NCBI RefSeq assembly: GCF_040215725.1
Contig: NZ_CP157968.1
Location: 248,001 to 312,000 of the forward strand
Reading direction: 5' to 3'
DNA length: 64,000 bases
Origin: Rhizobium sp. ZPR4
Lineage (GTDB): Bacteria; Pseudomonadota; Alphaproteobacteria; Rhizobiales; Rhizobiaceae
Shown: positions 35,161 to 43,817 of the stretch, piece by piece
How the letters are laid out: every line of letters begins with the position of its first letter
How positions within the stretch are numbered: position 1 is the stretch's first letter
Notes under the pieces: generated by a model
The model's input: only the letters and a program-made list of their open reading frames with translations
Databases searched by the model: none
What the model was told of the DNA's origin: nothing
Position numbers and translations under genes: made by a program

Positions 35161-35787
35161 TCAGGCAGCAGAAGTTTCGCGAGCCGCCAGACGGGCAATG
35201 ATGAGCTGCTCCTGCGTAGCCTTCAGCGCAGTCACGCGCGCCGTGGCCTCCTCGAAAGAGGCTGCGGGCGGATAGATCGGCGTTAAACCGGGTTCGCCCG
35301 TCCTTTTGCCAATGTGCTTTTCGAAAGGCAGAGAGCGATAGAAGCTCGGGTCGACAGTCGGGTCGAAAAGGGGACGATAGCCGAGCGACAGATAGAAGGC
35401 TACGGCCTCCGGTTGACGAAAGCCGGTGCTAAGATAGGCCCGGCTATAGCCGAGTTGCCCAGCACTCTCCTCAAGCGCGATCATGATGCGGCGCGCCAAT
35501 CCCTGACGCCGGAGATCCGGATGCGCCCATATCCGTTTGAACTCAGCGGTTTCATCGTCGTGGCTCATGAAGGCGCCGCCGGCAATGGTTTTGCCGCCAC
35601 GCTGCAGCAGGAGAAAATCGCCAAGCGGCGGTGCAAACAGGGCGCTCGGATAGCGCATGATTTCCGCGCGTGCGCCGCCCGGACGGCTGGCGGCGCCATA
35701 TCTGCCATCATACTCGCTGGCAAGGCCATCGATCAGCGGTTCTGCCGCCGGATCCAGCAATGACGACCGGACGATGATATCGCTCAT
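35161..35787 (-). CDS. GNAT-family N-acetyltransferase
   Basis: A 208-residue GNAT protein: FLLLQRGGKTIAGGAFM, the acetyl-CoA site IWAHPDLRRQGLARRIMIAL E (R-R-Q-G-L-A) and STGFRQPEAVAFYLSLGYRP. GGAGG lies 8 bases before the ATG at 35787; the frame extends to 35859 without support. It is the first gene of the four-gene set with the two flavin monooxygenases and the DapF-like protein. In Bacillus, an N-acetyltransferase with an NtaA-type monooxygenase salvages S-modified cysteines, so an amino-acid N-acetylation role is plausible here. Confidence 0.85.
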   Translation of the reverse strand: MSDIIVRSSLLDPAAEPLIDGLASEYDGRYGAASRPGGARAEIMRYPSALFAPPLGDFLLLQRGGKTIAGGAFMSHDDETAEFKRIWAHPDLRRQGLARRIMIALEESAGQLGYSRAYLSTGFRQPEAVAFYLSLGYRPLFDPTVDPSFYRSLPFEKHIGKRTGEPGLTPIYPPAASFEEATARVTALKATQEQLIIARLAARETSAA

Positions 35788-36288
35788 GCATATGCCTCCA
35801 AACAATGTTCTGAAGGCTGCCCGGGGGCGGTCGTCAGGATCACCGATCTTGCCGACCACTCTGTAAACTCCGCTCAGCGCTTCGCACGCAGAGCATGCAT
35901 GATTGATGGTCCGCTTCGCACGGCACGATCTTTCATTGTGCGGTCGATGATTGAAACATCATTGCCCGATTCATTTGTCTATTAAAATTATAGATTATAT
36001 CATCGAATTATGCCGCCAGAGAGGCTCGAGCCCATCTGTTCGAGGCTCCCGCAACAAAGCGCAAATCGGCGGCTTGAAATCTGCGTCCGCACGTGGACAT
36101 CCGCTGGGCCCTGCGTGGCCTTCCGATGGACCACGGTGCTGTTCGATGGATGGGCAGACGGACGATGCCGGAAAATCGAAATCGCCATTCCTGTTGATCT
36201 CCCTTAAATCTTTGAGCATCCATAGGCCAGCCAAGCAGCATGGCAATATGGATTTCGATGCGATCGATATGGAAGGAGCGCAAACCAA
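35788..36288. other. Divergent promoter region between two GNAT genes
   Basis: About 500 bases with no convincing gene. It contains ATGAT-N6-ATCAT (35947-35962), TCTAT-N7-ATAGA (35978-35994, a LysR-like T-N11-A arrangement in an AT-rich patch) and the 10-base palindrome GGCTCGAGCC (36023-36032). The first two lie 160 to 210 bases upstream of the minus-strand operon. No regulator gene is adjacent, so the site's owner is unknown. Confidence 0.4.
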
Positions 36289-36741
36289 GTGGTCGAATTT
36301 AGAAGAGCGAACGACGCCGACCTTCAGGCGATCATCGCACTACTTGCAGAAGACGATCTCGGCGCAGGCAGAGAAGATACAAGCCTTCCTGTCCCAGATG
36401 CCTATCGAACAGCCTTCGCCGCGATTGATGCCGATCCCAATCAATTTCTGGCTGTTGTGACCGACAGTGGCAGCGTCATCGGCACCTTCCAGATCACGAT
36501 CATTCCCAACATATCGAGATTAGGCGCGCTGCGAGGGCAGATCGAGGGCGTCAGGATCGCTGCTTCCCATCAGGGCAAGGGGATTGGCAAGCAGACGTTC
36601 GAATGGGCATTTGACTATTGCCGTTCGAGAGGTTGCTTTCTGGTGCAATTGACGAGTGACAAGTCACGCTCGGCGGCACTCCGCTTCTATGAACAGCTGG
36701 GATTTGTCGCCAGCCACATCGGTTTCAAGAAAGTCCTCTGA
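36289..36741 (+). CDS. GNAT-family N-acetyltransferase
   Basis: A 150-residue GNAT enzyme with the usual order: FRRANDADLQAIIALLAEDD, a central GTFQITIIPNISRLGALRGQ strand, the acetyl-CoA motif RIAASHQGKGIGKQTFEWAF (Q-G-K-G-I-G) and SAALRFYEQLGFVASHIGF. The start codon is GTG with AAGGAG 10 bases upstream. Similar to small GNATs said to act on amino acids or drugs. Not part of an obvious operon; acceptor unknown. Confidence 0.85.
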   Translation: MVEFRRANDADLQAIIALLAEDDLGAGREDTSLPVPDAYRTAFAAIDADPNQFLAVVTDSGSVIGTFQITIIPNISRLGALRGQIEGVRIAASHQGKGIGKQTFEWAFDYCRSRGCFLVQLTSDKSRSAALRFYEQLGFVASHIGFKKVL

Positions 36742-36828
36742 GGCGCGTACCGCAAGGGTTTGCCGCGCCGTGGCCCTTGCGAGATGCAGAGATCACGGCG
36801 CCTATCCATCGCTGTCGGCTTCGTGCCG

Positions 36829-38133
36829 TCACACTCTCCCGATCATGCTTCCGGGAACGTGCGATGCGTCCTTGCGCGAGATGGAATATTGGACAAGCAG
36901 AACCAGCAGAGCCGTGATCGCCAGGCAGAAAGCCAGGAAGAACATCGGTGCGGTGGCGCTGCCTGTCGCGTCCCGGATCCATGGGACAACATTCTGTGCG
37001 ATAAAGCCGCCAAGATTGCCCACGGAATTTATCACCGCCAATCCCGCTGCCGCGCCTGCCCCCTTCAGGAATTTCGACGGCAAGCTCCAGAAGACAGGTT
37101 GCCCCGCAAAGATCCCCGCTGCCGCCAGACACAGGAAGGCAAATTGCAGCGCATGATTGGCTAGAACGGCGGATGCGACGAGGCAGATAATACCGACCAC
37201 AGCAGGCCCGACAATATATGGGGTTTGCGATCTGGATCGGGCAGCCGCAGCCGGTACGACATAAAGGCCTATCGCGACCAGAACCCATGGAATGATGTTG
37301 AGAAATCCATTCGTCAGGCTATCGACCCCAAAGCTCTTGACGATCGTCGGCAACCAATAGCTCAACCCATACGCAGATAGCGGAAAGCCGATGAAGCAGA
37401 TGGACATGAGCAGCACCCTGGCATCCAATAGCGTGGCAAGTGGATTGCGGCCATGGCTCTCGATCCCCGCATCCTCCGATGCCAATCGCTGCGCCAGCCA
37501 TGCCTTTTCCGAATTACCGAGAAAAGCCGCCTGTTCAGGCCTATCCGGAAGCAGAAAGAGCGTGGCAATTCCAGCAAGCACGGCAGGAACACCGGTTGCA
37601 AGAAAGACCCATTCCCACCCTGCAAACCCGAACAGGCCATCGAGGCTGAGAAGAGTTCCACCCAGTGGCGCGCCGACGGCGTTGGCGACAGCGCTGAAGA
37701 TCATGAACAAGCCGACCATCTTACCGCGATGTTCGGACGGATACCAAAGCGTCAGGAGATAGAGCACACCGGGAAAGAACCCTGCCTCGCACACACCAAG
37801 CAGGAAGCGAAGAATGTAGAACATCGTCGCATTGGCGGTGAATGCGAGCGCGATGGTTACGATCCCCCATGATACCAGGATACGCGCGAACCATTTGCTC
37901 GCACCAAACCTGGTCAGCAGAAGATTGCTCGGCACCTCGAAAATGAAATATCCGATGAAGAACAGCGATGCTCCCAGCCCATAGGCATATTCGCTGAGGC
38001 CGAGCGCATCGACCATCTGCAATTTTGCGAAACTGACATTCTGCCGGTCGATGTAAGCAATCAAGTACAGGAAGCCCAGCCAGGGCATCAACCGCCAAGT
38101 GATCTTGGCGACGAGGTCTTTTTCGGAAACCAT
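36829..38133 (-). CDS. MFS transporter, anion:cation symporter (sugar-acid) family
   Basis: A 434-residue twelve-helix carrier of the ACS family: WLGFLYLIAYIDRQNVSFAK then FEVPSNLLLTRFGASKWFAR I and LLGVCEAGFFPGVLYLLTLW YPSEHRGKM. These symport galactonate, glucarate, tartrate, phthalate and similar acids. GGAGGAG precedes the ATG at 38133; a long upstream extension of the frame overlaps the dehydratase gene and is not used. It follows the IlvD/Edd dehydratase on the same strand by 35 bases, so it likely imports that enzyme's sugar-acid substrate. Confidence 0.9.
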   Translation of the reverse strand: MVSEKDLVAKITWRLMPWLGFLYLIAYIDRQNVSFAKLQMVDALGLSEYAYGLGASLFFIGYFIFEVPSNLLLTRFGASKWFARILVSWGIVTIALAFTANATMFYILRFLLGVCEAGFFPGVLYLLTLWYPSEHRGKMVGLFMIFSAVANAVGAPLGGTLLSLDGLFGFAGWEWVFLATGVPAVLAGIATLFLLPDRPEQAAFLGNSEKAWLAQRLASEDAGIESHGRNPLATLLDARVLLMSICFIGFPLSAYGLSYWLPTIVKSFGVDSLTNGFLNIIPWVLVAIGLYVVPAAAARSRSQTPYIVGPAVVGIICLVASAVLANHALQFAFLCLAAAGIFAGQPVFWSLPSKFLKGAGAAAGLAVINSVGNLGGFIAQNVVPWIRDATGSATAPMFFLAFCLAITALLVLLVQYSISRKDASHVPGSMIGRV

Positions 38134-38168
38134 CGATCTCCTCCTTTTATGGTTCTGAACGAAATGAA

Positions 38169-39890
38169 TTAGTGGCTCTCGCGCGGGATCTTGGCGCCGC
38201 GTCCTCCGACCAGGAAATCGAGATCGGCGCCGGTATCGGCCTGCATGACCGTTCGAACGTAAAGGCCCTGATATCCGGAGGTCATTTGCGGCACCGGCTC
38301 CTTCCACGCCGCCCGCCGCCTTGCAAGCTCGTCGTCCGGCACGTCGAGAACCAATGTGCGGGCCTCGACATCGAGTGCGATAAAATCCCCTTGCTCGACG
38401 AGCGCCAGCGGACCGCCGGCGGCGGCTTCCGGCGATATATGCAGCACCACCGTTCCATAGGCGGTGCCGCTCATCCGGCCGTCGGAAACGCGCACCATGT
38501 CGCGCACGCCTTTCTCCAGCAGTTTGCTTGGCAAAGCCATGTTGCCGACCTCAGCCATGCCGGGATAGCCGCGCGGACCGGCACCCTTCAGAACGAGAAC
38601 GGAATTCTCGTCGACATCAAGGTTCGGATCGTCGATCCTGGCATGGAAATCCTCGATATTTTCGAAGACGACGGCACGGCCGCGATGACGCATCAGATGC
38701 GGCGATGCAGCCGATGGTTTGAGCACGGCTCCATCAGGCGCAAGATTGCCCTTGAGGACGGCAATTCCCCCGCGGTCGACGAGCGGATTTGACCGGCTGC
38801 GGATGACATCCGAATTGTGATTGACGACATCGGCAATATTTTCTCCGACACTCCCCCCCGATACCGTGAGCGCGTCGAGGTGGAGAAGATCGGCGATTTC
38901 CTTCATCACGGCAGGGATGCCGCCGGCATAACAGAAATCCTCCATGAGGTATTTTCCCGACGGCATGAGGTCGACGATCGTCGGGACATCGCGGCCGAGC
39001 CTGTCCCAATCCTCCAGCGACAGGTCGACACCGATACGCCCAGCGATGGCGAGCAGATGAACGACGGCATTGGTCGACCCACCGATCGCGCCATTGATCT
39101 TGATGGCGTTCTCAAACGCCTGCCGCGTGAGAACCCTCGAAAGCCGCATATCCTCCTTGACCATGGCGACGGCGCTGCGCCCGGTCATGCGAGCGAGGCG
39201 CGCACGCCTCGCATCAACGGCGGGCCATGCCGCATTGGTCGGCAGGGCAACGCCAAGAGCTTCCACCATCGACGCCATGGTCGATGCCGTTCCCATCGTC
39301 ATGCAGTGGCCGGGCGAGCGCGACATGGCGCTTTCCGCATCCATGAATTCTTGCCGGCTCATGGTGCCTGCCCTCACCTCCTCGGAGAATTTCCACACAT
39401 CCGTGCCGGAGCCGATCGGCTTGCCGCGAAAATTGCCATTCAGCATCGGCCCACCGGAAATGACGATCGTCGGCAGATCGCAACTGGCCGCGCCCATCAG
39501 CAGCGACGGCGTGGTCTTGTCGCAGCCGGCCATCAGGATGACGCCGTCCATGGGATTGCCGCGGATCGCTTCTTCGACATCCATGGAAGCGAGGTTCCTG
39601 AAGAGCATCGCCGTCGGACGCAGGTTGGATTCGCCGCAGGAGAACACCGGAAATTCGAGCGGCAACCCGCCGGCTTCCAGGACGCCCGCCTTGATATGCG
39701 TGACGAGCTCGCGGAAATGGGCGTTGCAGGGCGTAAATTCCGAAAACGTGTTGCAGATGCCGATGACGGGGCGGCCATCGAATACATCATCGGGCAGACC
39801 GCCATTCTTCATCCACGAGCGATGGATGAAGCCATCCTTGTCCACTCCGCCGAACCACGCCTGCGACCGACGCTTTGAATCCTTGGTCAT
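38169..39890 (-). CDS. IlvD/Edd-family sugar-acid dehydratase (L-arabonate dehydratase-like)
   Basis: A 573-residue dehydratase. The Fe-S/Mg site is seen in GICNTFSEFTPCNAHFRELV, the GVILMAGCDKTTPSLLMGAA segment, SPGHCMTMGTASTM, NGAIGGSTNAVVHLLAIAGR and DGRMSGTAYGTVVLHISPE. The N-terminal RSQAWFGGVDKDGFIHRSW is typical of the sugar-acid branch (arabonate, xylonate, fuconate) rather than IlvD or Edd themselves. GAGG precedes the ATG at 39890. The product would be a 2-keto-3-deoxy acid, which a DapA-type lyase such as the one at 40770 could process. Likely repressed by the divergent GntR gene. Confidence 0.9.
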   Translation of the reverse strand: MTKDSKRRSQAWFGGVDKDGFIHRSWMKNGGLPDDVFDGRPVIGICNTFSEFTPCNAHFRELVTHIKAGVLEAGGLPLEFPVFSCGESNLRPTAMLFRNLASMDVEEAIRGNPMDGVILMAGCDKTTPSLLMGAASCDLPTIVISGGPMLNGNFRGKPIGSGTDVWKFSEEVRAGTMSRQEFMDAESAMSRSPGHCMTMGTASTMASMVEALGVALPTNAAWPAVDARRARLARMTGRSAVAMVKEDMRLSRVLTRQAFENAIKINGAIGGSTNAVVHLLAIAGRIGVDLSLEDWDRLGRDVPTIVDLMPSGKYLMEDFCYAGGIPAVMKEIADLLHLDALTVSGGSVGENIADVVNHNSDVIRSRSNPLVDRGGIAVLKGNLAPDGAVLKPSAASPHLMRHRGRAVVFENIEDFHARIDDPNLDVDENSVLVLKGAGPRGYPGMAEVGNMALPSKLLEKGVRDMVRVSDGRMSGTAYGTVVLHISPEAAAGGPLALVEQGDFIALDVEARTLVLDVPDDELARRRAAWKEPVPQMTSGYQGLYVRTVMQADTGADLDFLVGGRGAKIPRESH

Positions 39891-39920
39891 GATTGCCTCT
39901 TTTGTATTATGATTTATATT

Positions 39921-39933
39921 TTTGTTATACAAA
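39921..39933. promoter_or_regulatory. Candidate GntR operator for the dehydratase operon
   Basis: TTTGT-TAT-ACAAA is a perfect 5-bp dyad and includes TTGTTATACAA, which fits the FadR-subfamily consensus TnGTnnnACnA. It lies in an AT-rich patch 31 bases upstream of the dehydratase start and 83 upstream of the GntR gene. Confidence 0.65.
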
Positions 39934-40015
39934 TAGACAAAGGCGGTCAAGCGCGGTTGCGCTTGTGACCACAGGCTGAAGACGCTAGACATGTCTCGAT
40001 TTTTGGGAAAAGCAG

Positions 40016-40762
40016 ATGGCCGGGATGACTTCGGATGCCGACGACGCAAGCCTCGGCACGAACAAAAGATACCATGACGCGATCGTGCATGCTTTGGGCG
40101 AGCGGATCGTCGGCGGCGGGCTTGCGGCGGGAGCTTCTGTGGGAACGGAGCAGGAGCTCTGCGACCATTTCGGGACGTCGCGTACCGTCATCCGGGAAGC
40201 CATCAAGATTCTGTCGGCCAAGGGCCTTCTCGAAAGCCGCCCGAGAAGCGGCACCAGAGTGACCGATCATTCGGAATGGCTTCTGCTTGATCCGCAGGTT
40301 CTCGCATGGAGGCTCGGCGCGGAGAACGGCAGCGAACGGGCGCGTATCGACCTCTATGAACTGCGGCAATCCTTCGAGCCGGCCGCGGCGGAGCTTGCTG
40401 CCGCGCGCGCGACACCGCAGACGCTGCAGAAAATGAAACATGCCCTGCTTGGCATGACCCTTGCCTCGACCGCAGAAGAAAAGATCGAGCATGATCTTGC
40501 GTTTCACACCGCCATTTTGGCCGCGACGGGCAACGCCTTCTATTTGGCATTGGGGTCGCTGATCTCGGCGGGGCTGAAACACGTCTTCAAGGCGGGACTG
40601 CAACGGACGGCAAAGGAAGACGAACGCTGGATACGCCGTCACCAGAATGTCTATGAGGCTATTGCCGGCGCCAACGGCCCCGGCGCGGCCGAGCAGATGA
40701 AGAACCTCCTGCGCGAGGCGCTGGAGGTTCAGAAGCTGGAACTGCCGCAGTCCGAGAGTTAG
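40016..40762 (+). CDS. GntR-family regulator (FCD domain) of the sugar-acid dehydratase operon
   Basis: A 248-residue FadR-type protein: helix-turn-helix TEQELCDHFGTSRTVIREAI KILSAKGLLESRPRSGTRV and an FCD domain (ELRQSFEPAAAELAAARATP ... EHDLAFHTAILAATGNAFYL). The D-L-A-F-H and late histidines form the metal site. Divergent from the dehydratase-MFS operon, with a consensus operator between them. It resembles the second GntR at 43116 (same SRTVIREAIKILSAKGL-type helix), so the two may have arisen by duplication or respond to related acids. ATG at 40016; an alternative Met lies four codons in. Confidence 0.92.
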   Translation: MAGMTSDADDASLGTNKRYHDAIVHALGERIVGGGLAAGASVGTEQELCDHFGTSRTVIREAIKILSAKGLLESRPRSGTRVTDHSEWLLLDPQVLAWRLGAENGSERARIDLYELRQSFEPAAAELAAARATPQTLQKMKHALLGMTLASTAEEKIEHDLAFHTAILAATGNAFYLALGSLISAGLKHVFKAGLQRTAKEDERWIRRHQNVYEAIAGANGPGAAEQMKNLLREALEVQKLELPQSES

Positions 40763-40769
40763 AACCAGA

Positions 40770-41672
40770 TCAGCTTCGGAAAGATCCGAGCCTCCTTGCA
40801 TGCAAGGCGACGAGTTCCTCGCCGAACGGCGTCGGACGCATCGCTGGCGCCCGATCCCAAACCGTGAGCCCCGCCCGCTCCGCGAACAGCCGCTTGCCAT
40901 AGCACATCAGGTGCTCGATCCCCTGCATGACGGCAACGGCGGACGGGAGCATGGCGCGATAGATTTCCTCGGCGCGAGCCTCATCCCCGGCGCGAAAGGC
41001 GTTATATGCCTTGACCGCATAATCGATGAGATCCGGAGCAAGAATATAGCCGGCGCAACCGGCCCGCAGCCCATCAAGCAATTCCAGGCCACCTCGGCCG
41101 TTGAAAACAGGTACGTCGTCGCCGATCGCCTCCATCAGCGCCTTGACCTCGACGGCAGAGCCCTCTGCCTTCAGCACCCTTACATTGGGATGGACAGTCC
41201 GCAACGCCGCGAGATCCGGCCCTGTCAGTCCGCGCCCGAGAAAAGCAGGGGCGTTCTGGATCGCCACCGGCAGCTTCGTCGCGTCCGCGACGCGGCCAAA
41301 AAAGTCGATATATTCCTTTGCTCCAAAAGAGCCGACCGGCGGCGGCTGGAGTATCACCCAGTCGGCACCAACCTTCTCCGCATGACGCACCTGCTCGACC
41401 TGTTCGGCGACCGACGTGCCGAAGATCGTGAAGGCAAGCGGCAGACGGCCGGCATTGTCCTCGGCCAGCCAGTCCATCACAGTCCGGCGCTCCGCAACCG
41501 TCAATTTGGAAACCTCGGTGGCAAGGCCGAGCGCCGCAAGCCCATGCACGCCTGCCGCCACACAAATCTCGGTCTGCCGCTTCATCGCCATCCTGTCGAG
41601 CTTCTCATCGCCATCGAAGAGGGCGTAGAGGATCGCGTGGATGCCATGCAGTTTCTCAGCTTCGAATGCCAT
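40770..41672 (-). CDS. DapA-family lyase (2-keto-3-deoxy-sugar-acid dehydratase/aldolase type)
   Basis: A 300-residue class I lyase of the dihydrodipicolinate synthase family. The Schiff-base lysine is in VRVLKAEGSAVEVK, and GLAALGLATEVSKLTVAERR supplies the early loop. The catalytic tyrosine normally found in Y-N-x-P is replaced: the segment reads AIQNAPAFLG. This excludes a true DapA role; it fits sugar-acid dehydratases/aldolases. The ATG at 41672 has AAGG upstream and lies 11 bases after the MFS stop codon. With that carrier and the divergent GntR it forms a catabolic unit that could process the product of the dehydratase at 38169. Confidence 0.85.
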   Translation of the reverse strand: MAFEAEKLHGIHAILYALFDGDEKLDRMAMKRQTEICVAAGVHGLAALGLATEVSKLTVAERRTVMDWLAEDNAGRLPLAFTIFGTSVAEQVEQVRHAEKVGADWVILQPPPVGSFGAKEYIDFFGRVADATKLPVAIQNAPAFLGRGLTGPDLAALRTVHPNVRVLKAEGSAVEVKALMEAIGDDVPVFNGRGGLELLDGLRAGCAGYILAPDLIDYAVKAYNAFRAGDEARAEEIYRAMLPSAVAVMQGIEHLMCYGKRLFAERAGLTVWDRAPAMRPTPFGEELVALHARRLGSFRS

Positions 41673-41682
41673 CTTGAATGCC

Positions 41683-42978
41683 TTACCGTTTTGAAAGCCG
41701 AAGGACCGGTACGCCGGTGCGGACGATTGCAATGCCGAGAAGACCACCCGCGATGAGTGCCGCAGCCACTAATGTCAGCGCGATATCATAGCTCCCGGTC
41801 GAATCCTTGATCCAGCCAATGACAGGCGGCAGGGCAAGACCGGCGACGTTTGCAAGCGCGTTGATGAGCGCGATCGATACGGCAGCCGCAATCCCCGAGA
41901 CGAATTCGGTGGTGACAGCCCAGAAGATCGGAATAACCGCCCAGTTGAGTGCCACCGAAAGAACGAGCAGCAGATAGGCCAGGTGTGGATCGCCGGCATA
42001 GGTCGCACCGAGAAGGCAGACGCCGGCAAGAGTGAGCGGCAGCCCGAGATGAAGCGCGCGCTCGCCGGTTCGATCCGAATGCCTGCTATTGAAGAACATC
42101 AAGATGCAGGCGGCCAGAAACGGCACCGCTGAAAGCAGGCTCACCGCCAGATTGCCGCCGCCGGACAGGTTCTTGACGATCAGAGGCATGAAAAGCGTGA
42201 TGCCTATCGTCCCAAAGGCCTGAAGCAGCCAGAAGAAAGCAAGCATCCAGACGCGTGCGTTGGAAAACGCAGCACTCCAGGACGCATGATGCGAGACAGG
42301 TGCCCTCTCCTCTTCGGCCGCGATTGTCTGCTCGAGGCCATCCTGCAGTTCGGCGGTGAGCCAGGCCGCGTCTCGCGGGCGATCGGGGAGAAACTTCAAC
42401 ACGATGAAGCCCAAGACGATGGCGGGAATGCCCTCGATCAGAAACACCCAGCGCCACCCCGACAGGCCGAGAACGCCGTGCGCATTGAGCAGCAGGCCGG
42501 AGAGCGGCAAGCCGATGACCGAGGCAAGCGCTGCGCCGATATAGAAGAAGGACATGGCGTTCGCCCTGTCGCGCGACGGATACCATTTCGCGAGATAGAA
42601 GATGATGCCCGGCGTGAAGCCGGCCTCGGCCGCTCCGAGAAGGAGGCGCATTCCATAGAGCTGATAGGCGTTGGATATGAACGCCATGCCGGCAGCAATA
42701 ATGCCCCAGCTGATCATGATACGTGCAATCCAGCGGCGTGCGCCGAAGCGGGCCAGCAGCATGTTGCTCGGTATTTCGAAGACGATATAGGTCGCGAAAA
42801 ATATGCCGGCCGCCAGCCCATACATCTGGCTTGTCAGGCCCAGCTCCTCATTCATTCCGAGCGCGGCGACCGAGATATTGGATCGGTCGATGTAAGCGAC
42901 GAGATAAAGCAGCATCAGGAACGGCAGGATGCGCAGATTGATGCGCCGGACCGCCTCCGCATTGGTATCGAAATTCAT
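41683..42978 (-). CDS. MFS transporter, anion:cation symporter (sugar-acid) family
   Basis: A 431-residue ACS-family carrier: LPFLMLLYLVAYIDRSNISV, FEIPSNMLLARFGARRWIAR I, LLGAAEAGFTPGIIFYLAKW YPSRDRANAM. It resembles the carrier at 36829 in every conserved block. The start at 42978 has GGAGGGGGAA just before it; an ATG at 42999 is also in frame. First gene of the MFS-DapA operon; a long inverted repeat lies just upstream. Imports an organic acid, probably a sugar acid. Confidence 0.9.
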   Translation of the reverse strand: MNFDTNAEAVRRINLRILPFLMLLYLVAYIDRSNISVAALGMNEELGLTSQMYGLAAGIFFATYIVFEIPSNMLLARFGARRWIARIMISWGIIAAGMAFISNAYQLYGMRLLLGAAEAGFTPGIIFYLAKWYPSRDRANAMSFFYIGAALASVIGLPLSGLLLNAHGVLGLSGWRWVFLIEGIPAIVLGFIVLKFLPDRPRDAAWLTAELQDGLEQTIAAEEERAPVSHHASWSAAFSNARVWMLAFFWLLQAFGTIGITLFMPLIVKNLSGGGNLAVSLLSAVPFLAACILMFFNSRHSDRTGERALHLGLPLTLAGVCLLGATYAGDPHLAYLLLVLSVALNWAVIPIFWAVTTEFVSGIAAAVSIALINALANVAGLALPPVIGWIKDSTGSYDIALTLVAAALIAGGLLGIAIVRTGVPVLRLSKR

Positions 42979-43004
42979 TTCCCCCTCCGCGGCGCTCATC
43001 AGCG

Positions 43005-43045
43005 CCTCACAAACATCATACCTTTAACATATGATGTTTGTGAGG
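43005..43045. promoter_or_regulatory. Long perfect inverted repeat between MFS and GntR genes
   Basis: CCTCACAAACATCATA and TATGATGTTTGTGAGG are perfect 16-bp arms around a 9-base centre, 27 bases upstream of the MFS start and 71 upstream of the GntR start. It is almost certainly the operator for this divergent pair, long enough for two dimers. Confidence 0.8.
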
Positions 43046-43115
43046 CAACAAGCTATTTGCTTTTGTCACCGCATTCTGATTGGTCTCGTTGGCGATGGGG
43101 GTGAAGGACTGACGC

Positions 43116-43817
43116 ATGACGAAGACAAAGCCGAACAGGACGACAGCTCTCGTGGAGGCCCTCGGCATCCGCATCGCGTCCGGACAAATCCTCCCCGGCG
43201 CCTATCTTCCCTCGGAAGGCGAACTGGAGCAGGAATTCGGCGTCAGTCGCACGGTCGTGCGCGAGGCGGCGAAGATATTGTCAGCCAAGGGTCTCGTAAC
43301 CGTCAGACAACGCACGGGCACACGGGTCGAGCCGCGTGAGCAATGGCAGTGGCTCGATGGGGAATTGATCGGATGGTTGTCGCGCGGCCGGATTTCGCAC
43401 GATGAACTTATGGCTTTTGCCGAAGCCCGCCAGATCATCGAGCCCGGAGCCGCCGCACTGGCGGCATTGCGGGCAACCGACCTGGAACGTCAGGCGATCC
43501 TCGATACCTATCGCCGCATGGAGCGGGACCAGAAGGATCCGACCGCAGCCGTCGCCGCCGACAAGGCCTTTCATATGTCGATCCTTGCCGCGACACATAA
43601 TCCCGTGCTGCAGAGCCTGCGTCAGGCGATCGAATCCATTCTCGATGCTGTTTTCCCACATACGGTCGGGGCATTCGCGGCCAATCTCGAAAACCATGCC
43701 GCAGTCGCCGAAGCGATCGCCGCTGGCGACAGTATCGCCGCCAGACACGCCATGGAGGCCGTTCTCGACCGGACGTCGGGCTTTCTTGGACACGCGCGGG
43801 AGCAGGCGAGACCATAG
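43116..43817 (+). CDS. GntR-family regulator (FCD domain) of the MFS-DapA operon
   Basis: A 233-residue FadR-type regulator: SEGELEQEFGVSRTVVREAA KILSAKGLVTVRQRTGTRVE for DNA binding and an FCD domain (EARQIIEPGAAALAALRATD ... DKAFHMSILAATHNPVLQSL). Divergent from the MFS-DapA operon across the long inverted repeat at 43005-43045. The helix-turn-helix is very like that of the GntR at 40016, and both have a Trp-rich linker (EWLLLDPQVLAW; QWQWLDGELIGWL), which marks the subgroup controlling sugar-acid genes. Confidence 0.92.
   Translation: MTKTKPNRTTALVEALGIRIASGQILPGAYLPSEGELEQEFGVSRTVVREAAKILSAKGLVTVRQRTGTRVEPREQWQWLDGELIGWLSRGRISHDELMAFAEARQIIEPGAAALAALRATDLERQAILDTYRRMERDQKDPTAAVAADKAFHMSILAATHNPVLQSLRQAIESILDAVFPHTVGAFAANLENHAAVAEAIAAGDSIAARHAMEAVLDRTSGFLGHAREQARP

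Noticed and set aside
38817..39878. Long plus-strand frames opposite the IlvD/Edd dehydratase
   Set aside because: Shadow frames; the minus-strand gene has the dehydratase motifs throughout.
40770..41672. Calling the DapA-like gene dihydrodipicolinate synthase
   Set aside because: The catalytic Tyr of Y-N-x-P is Gln, and the gene is in a carrier/GntR catabolic operon.
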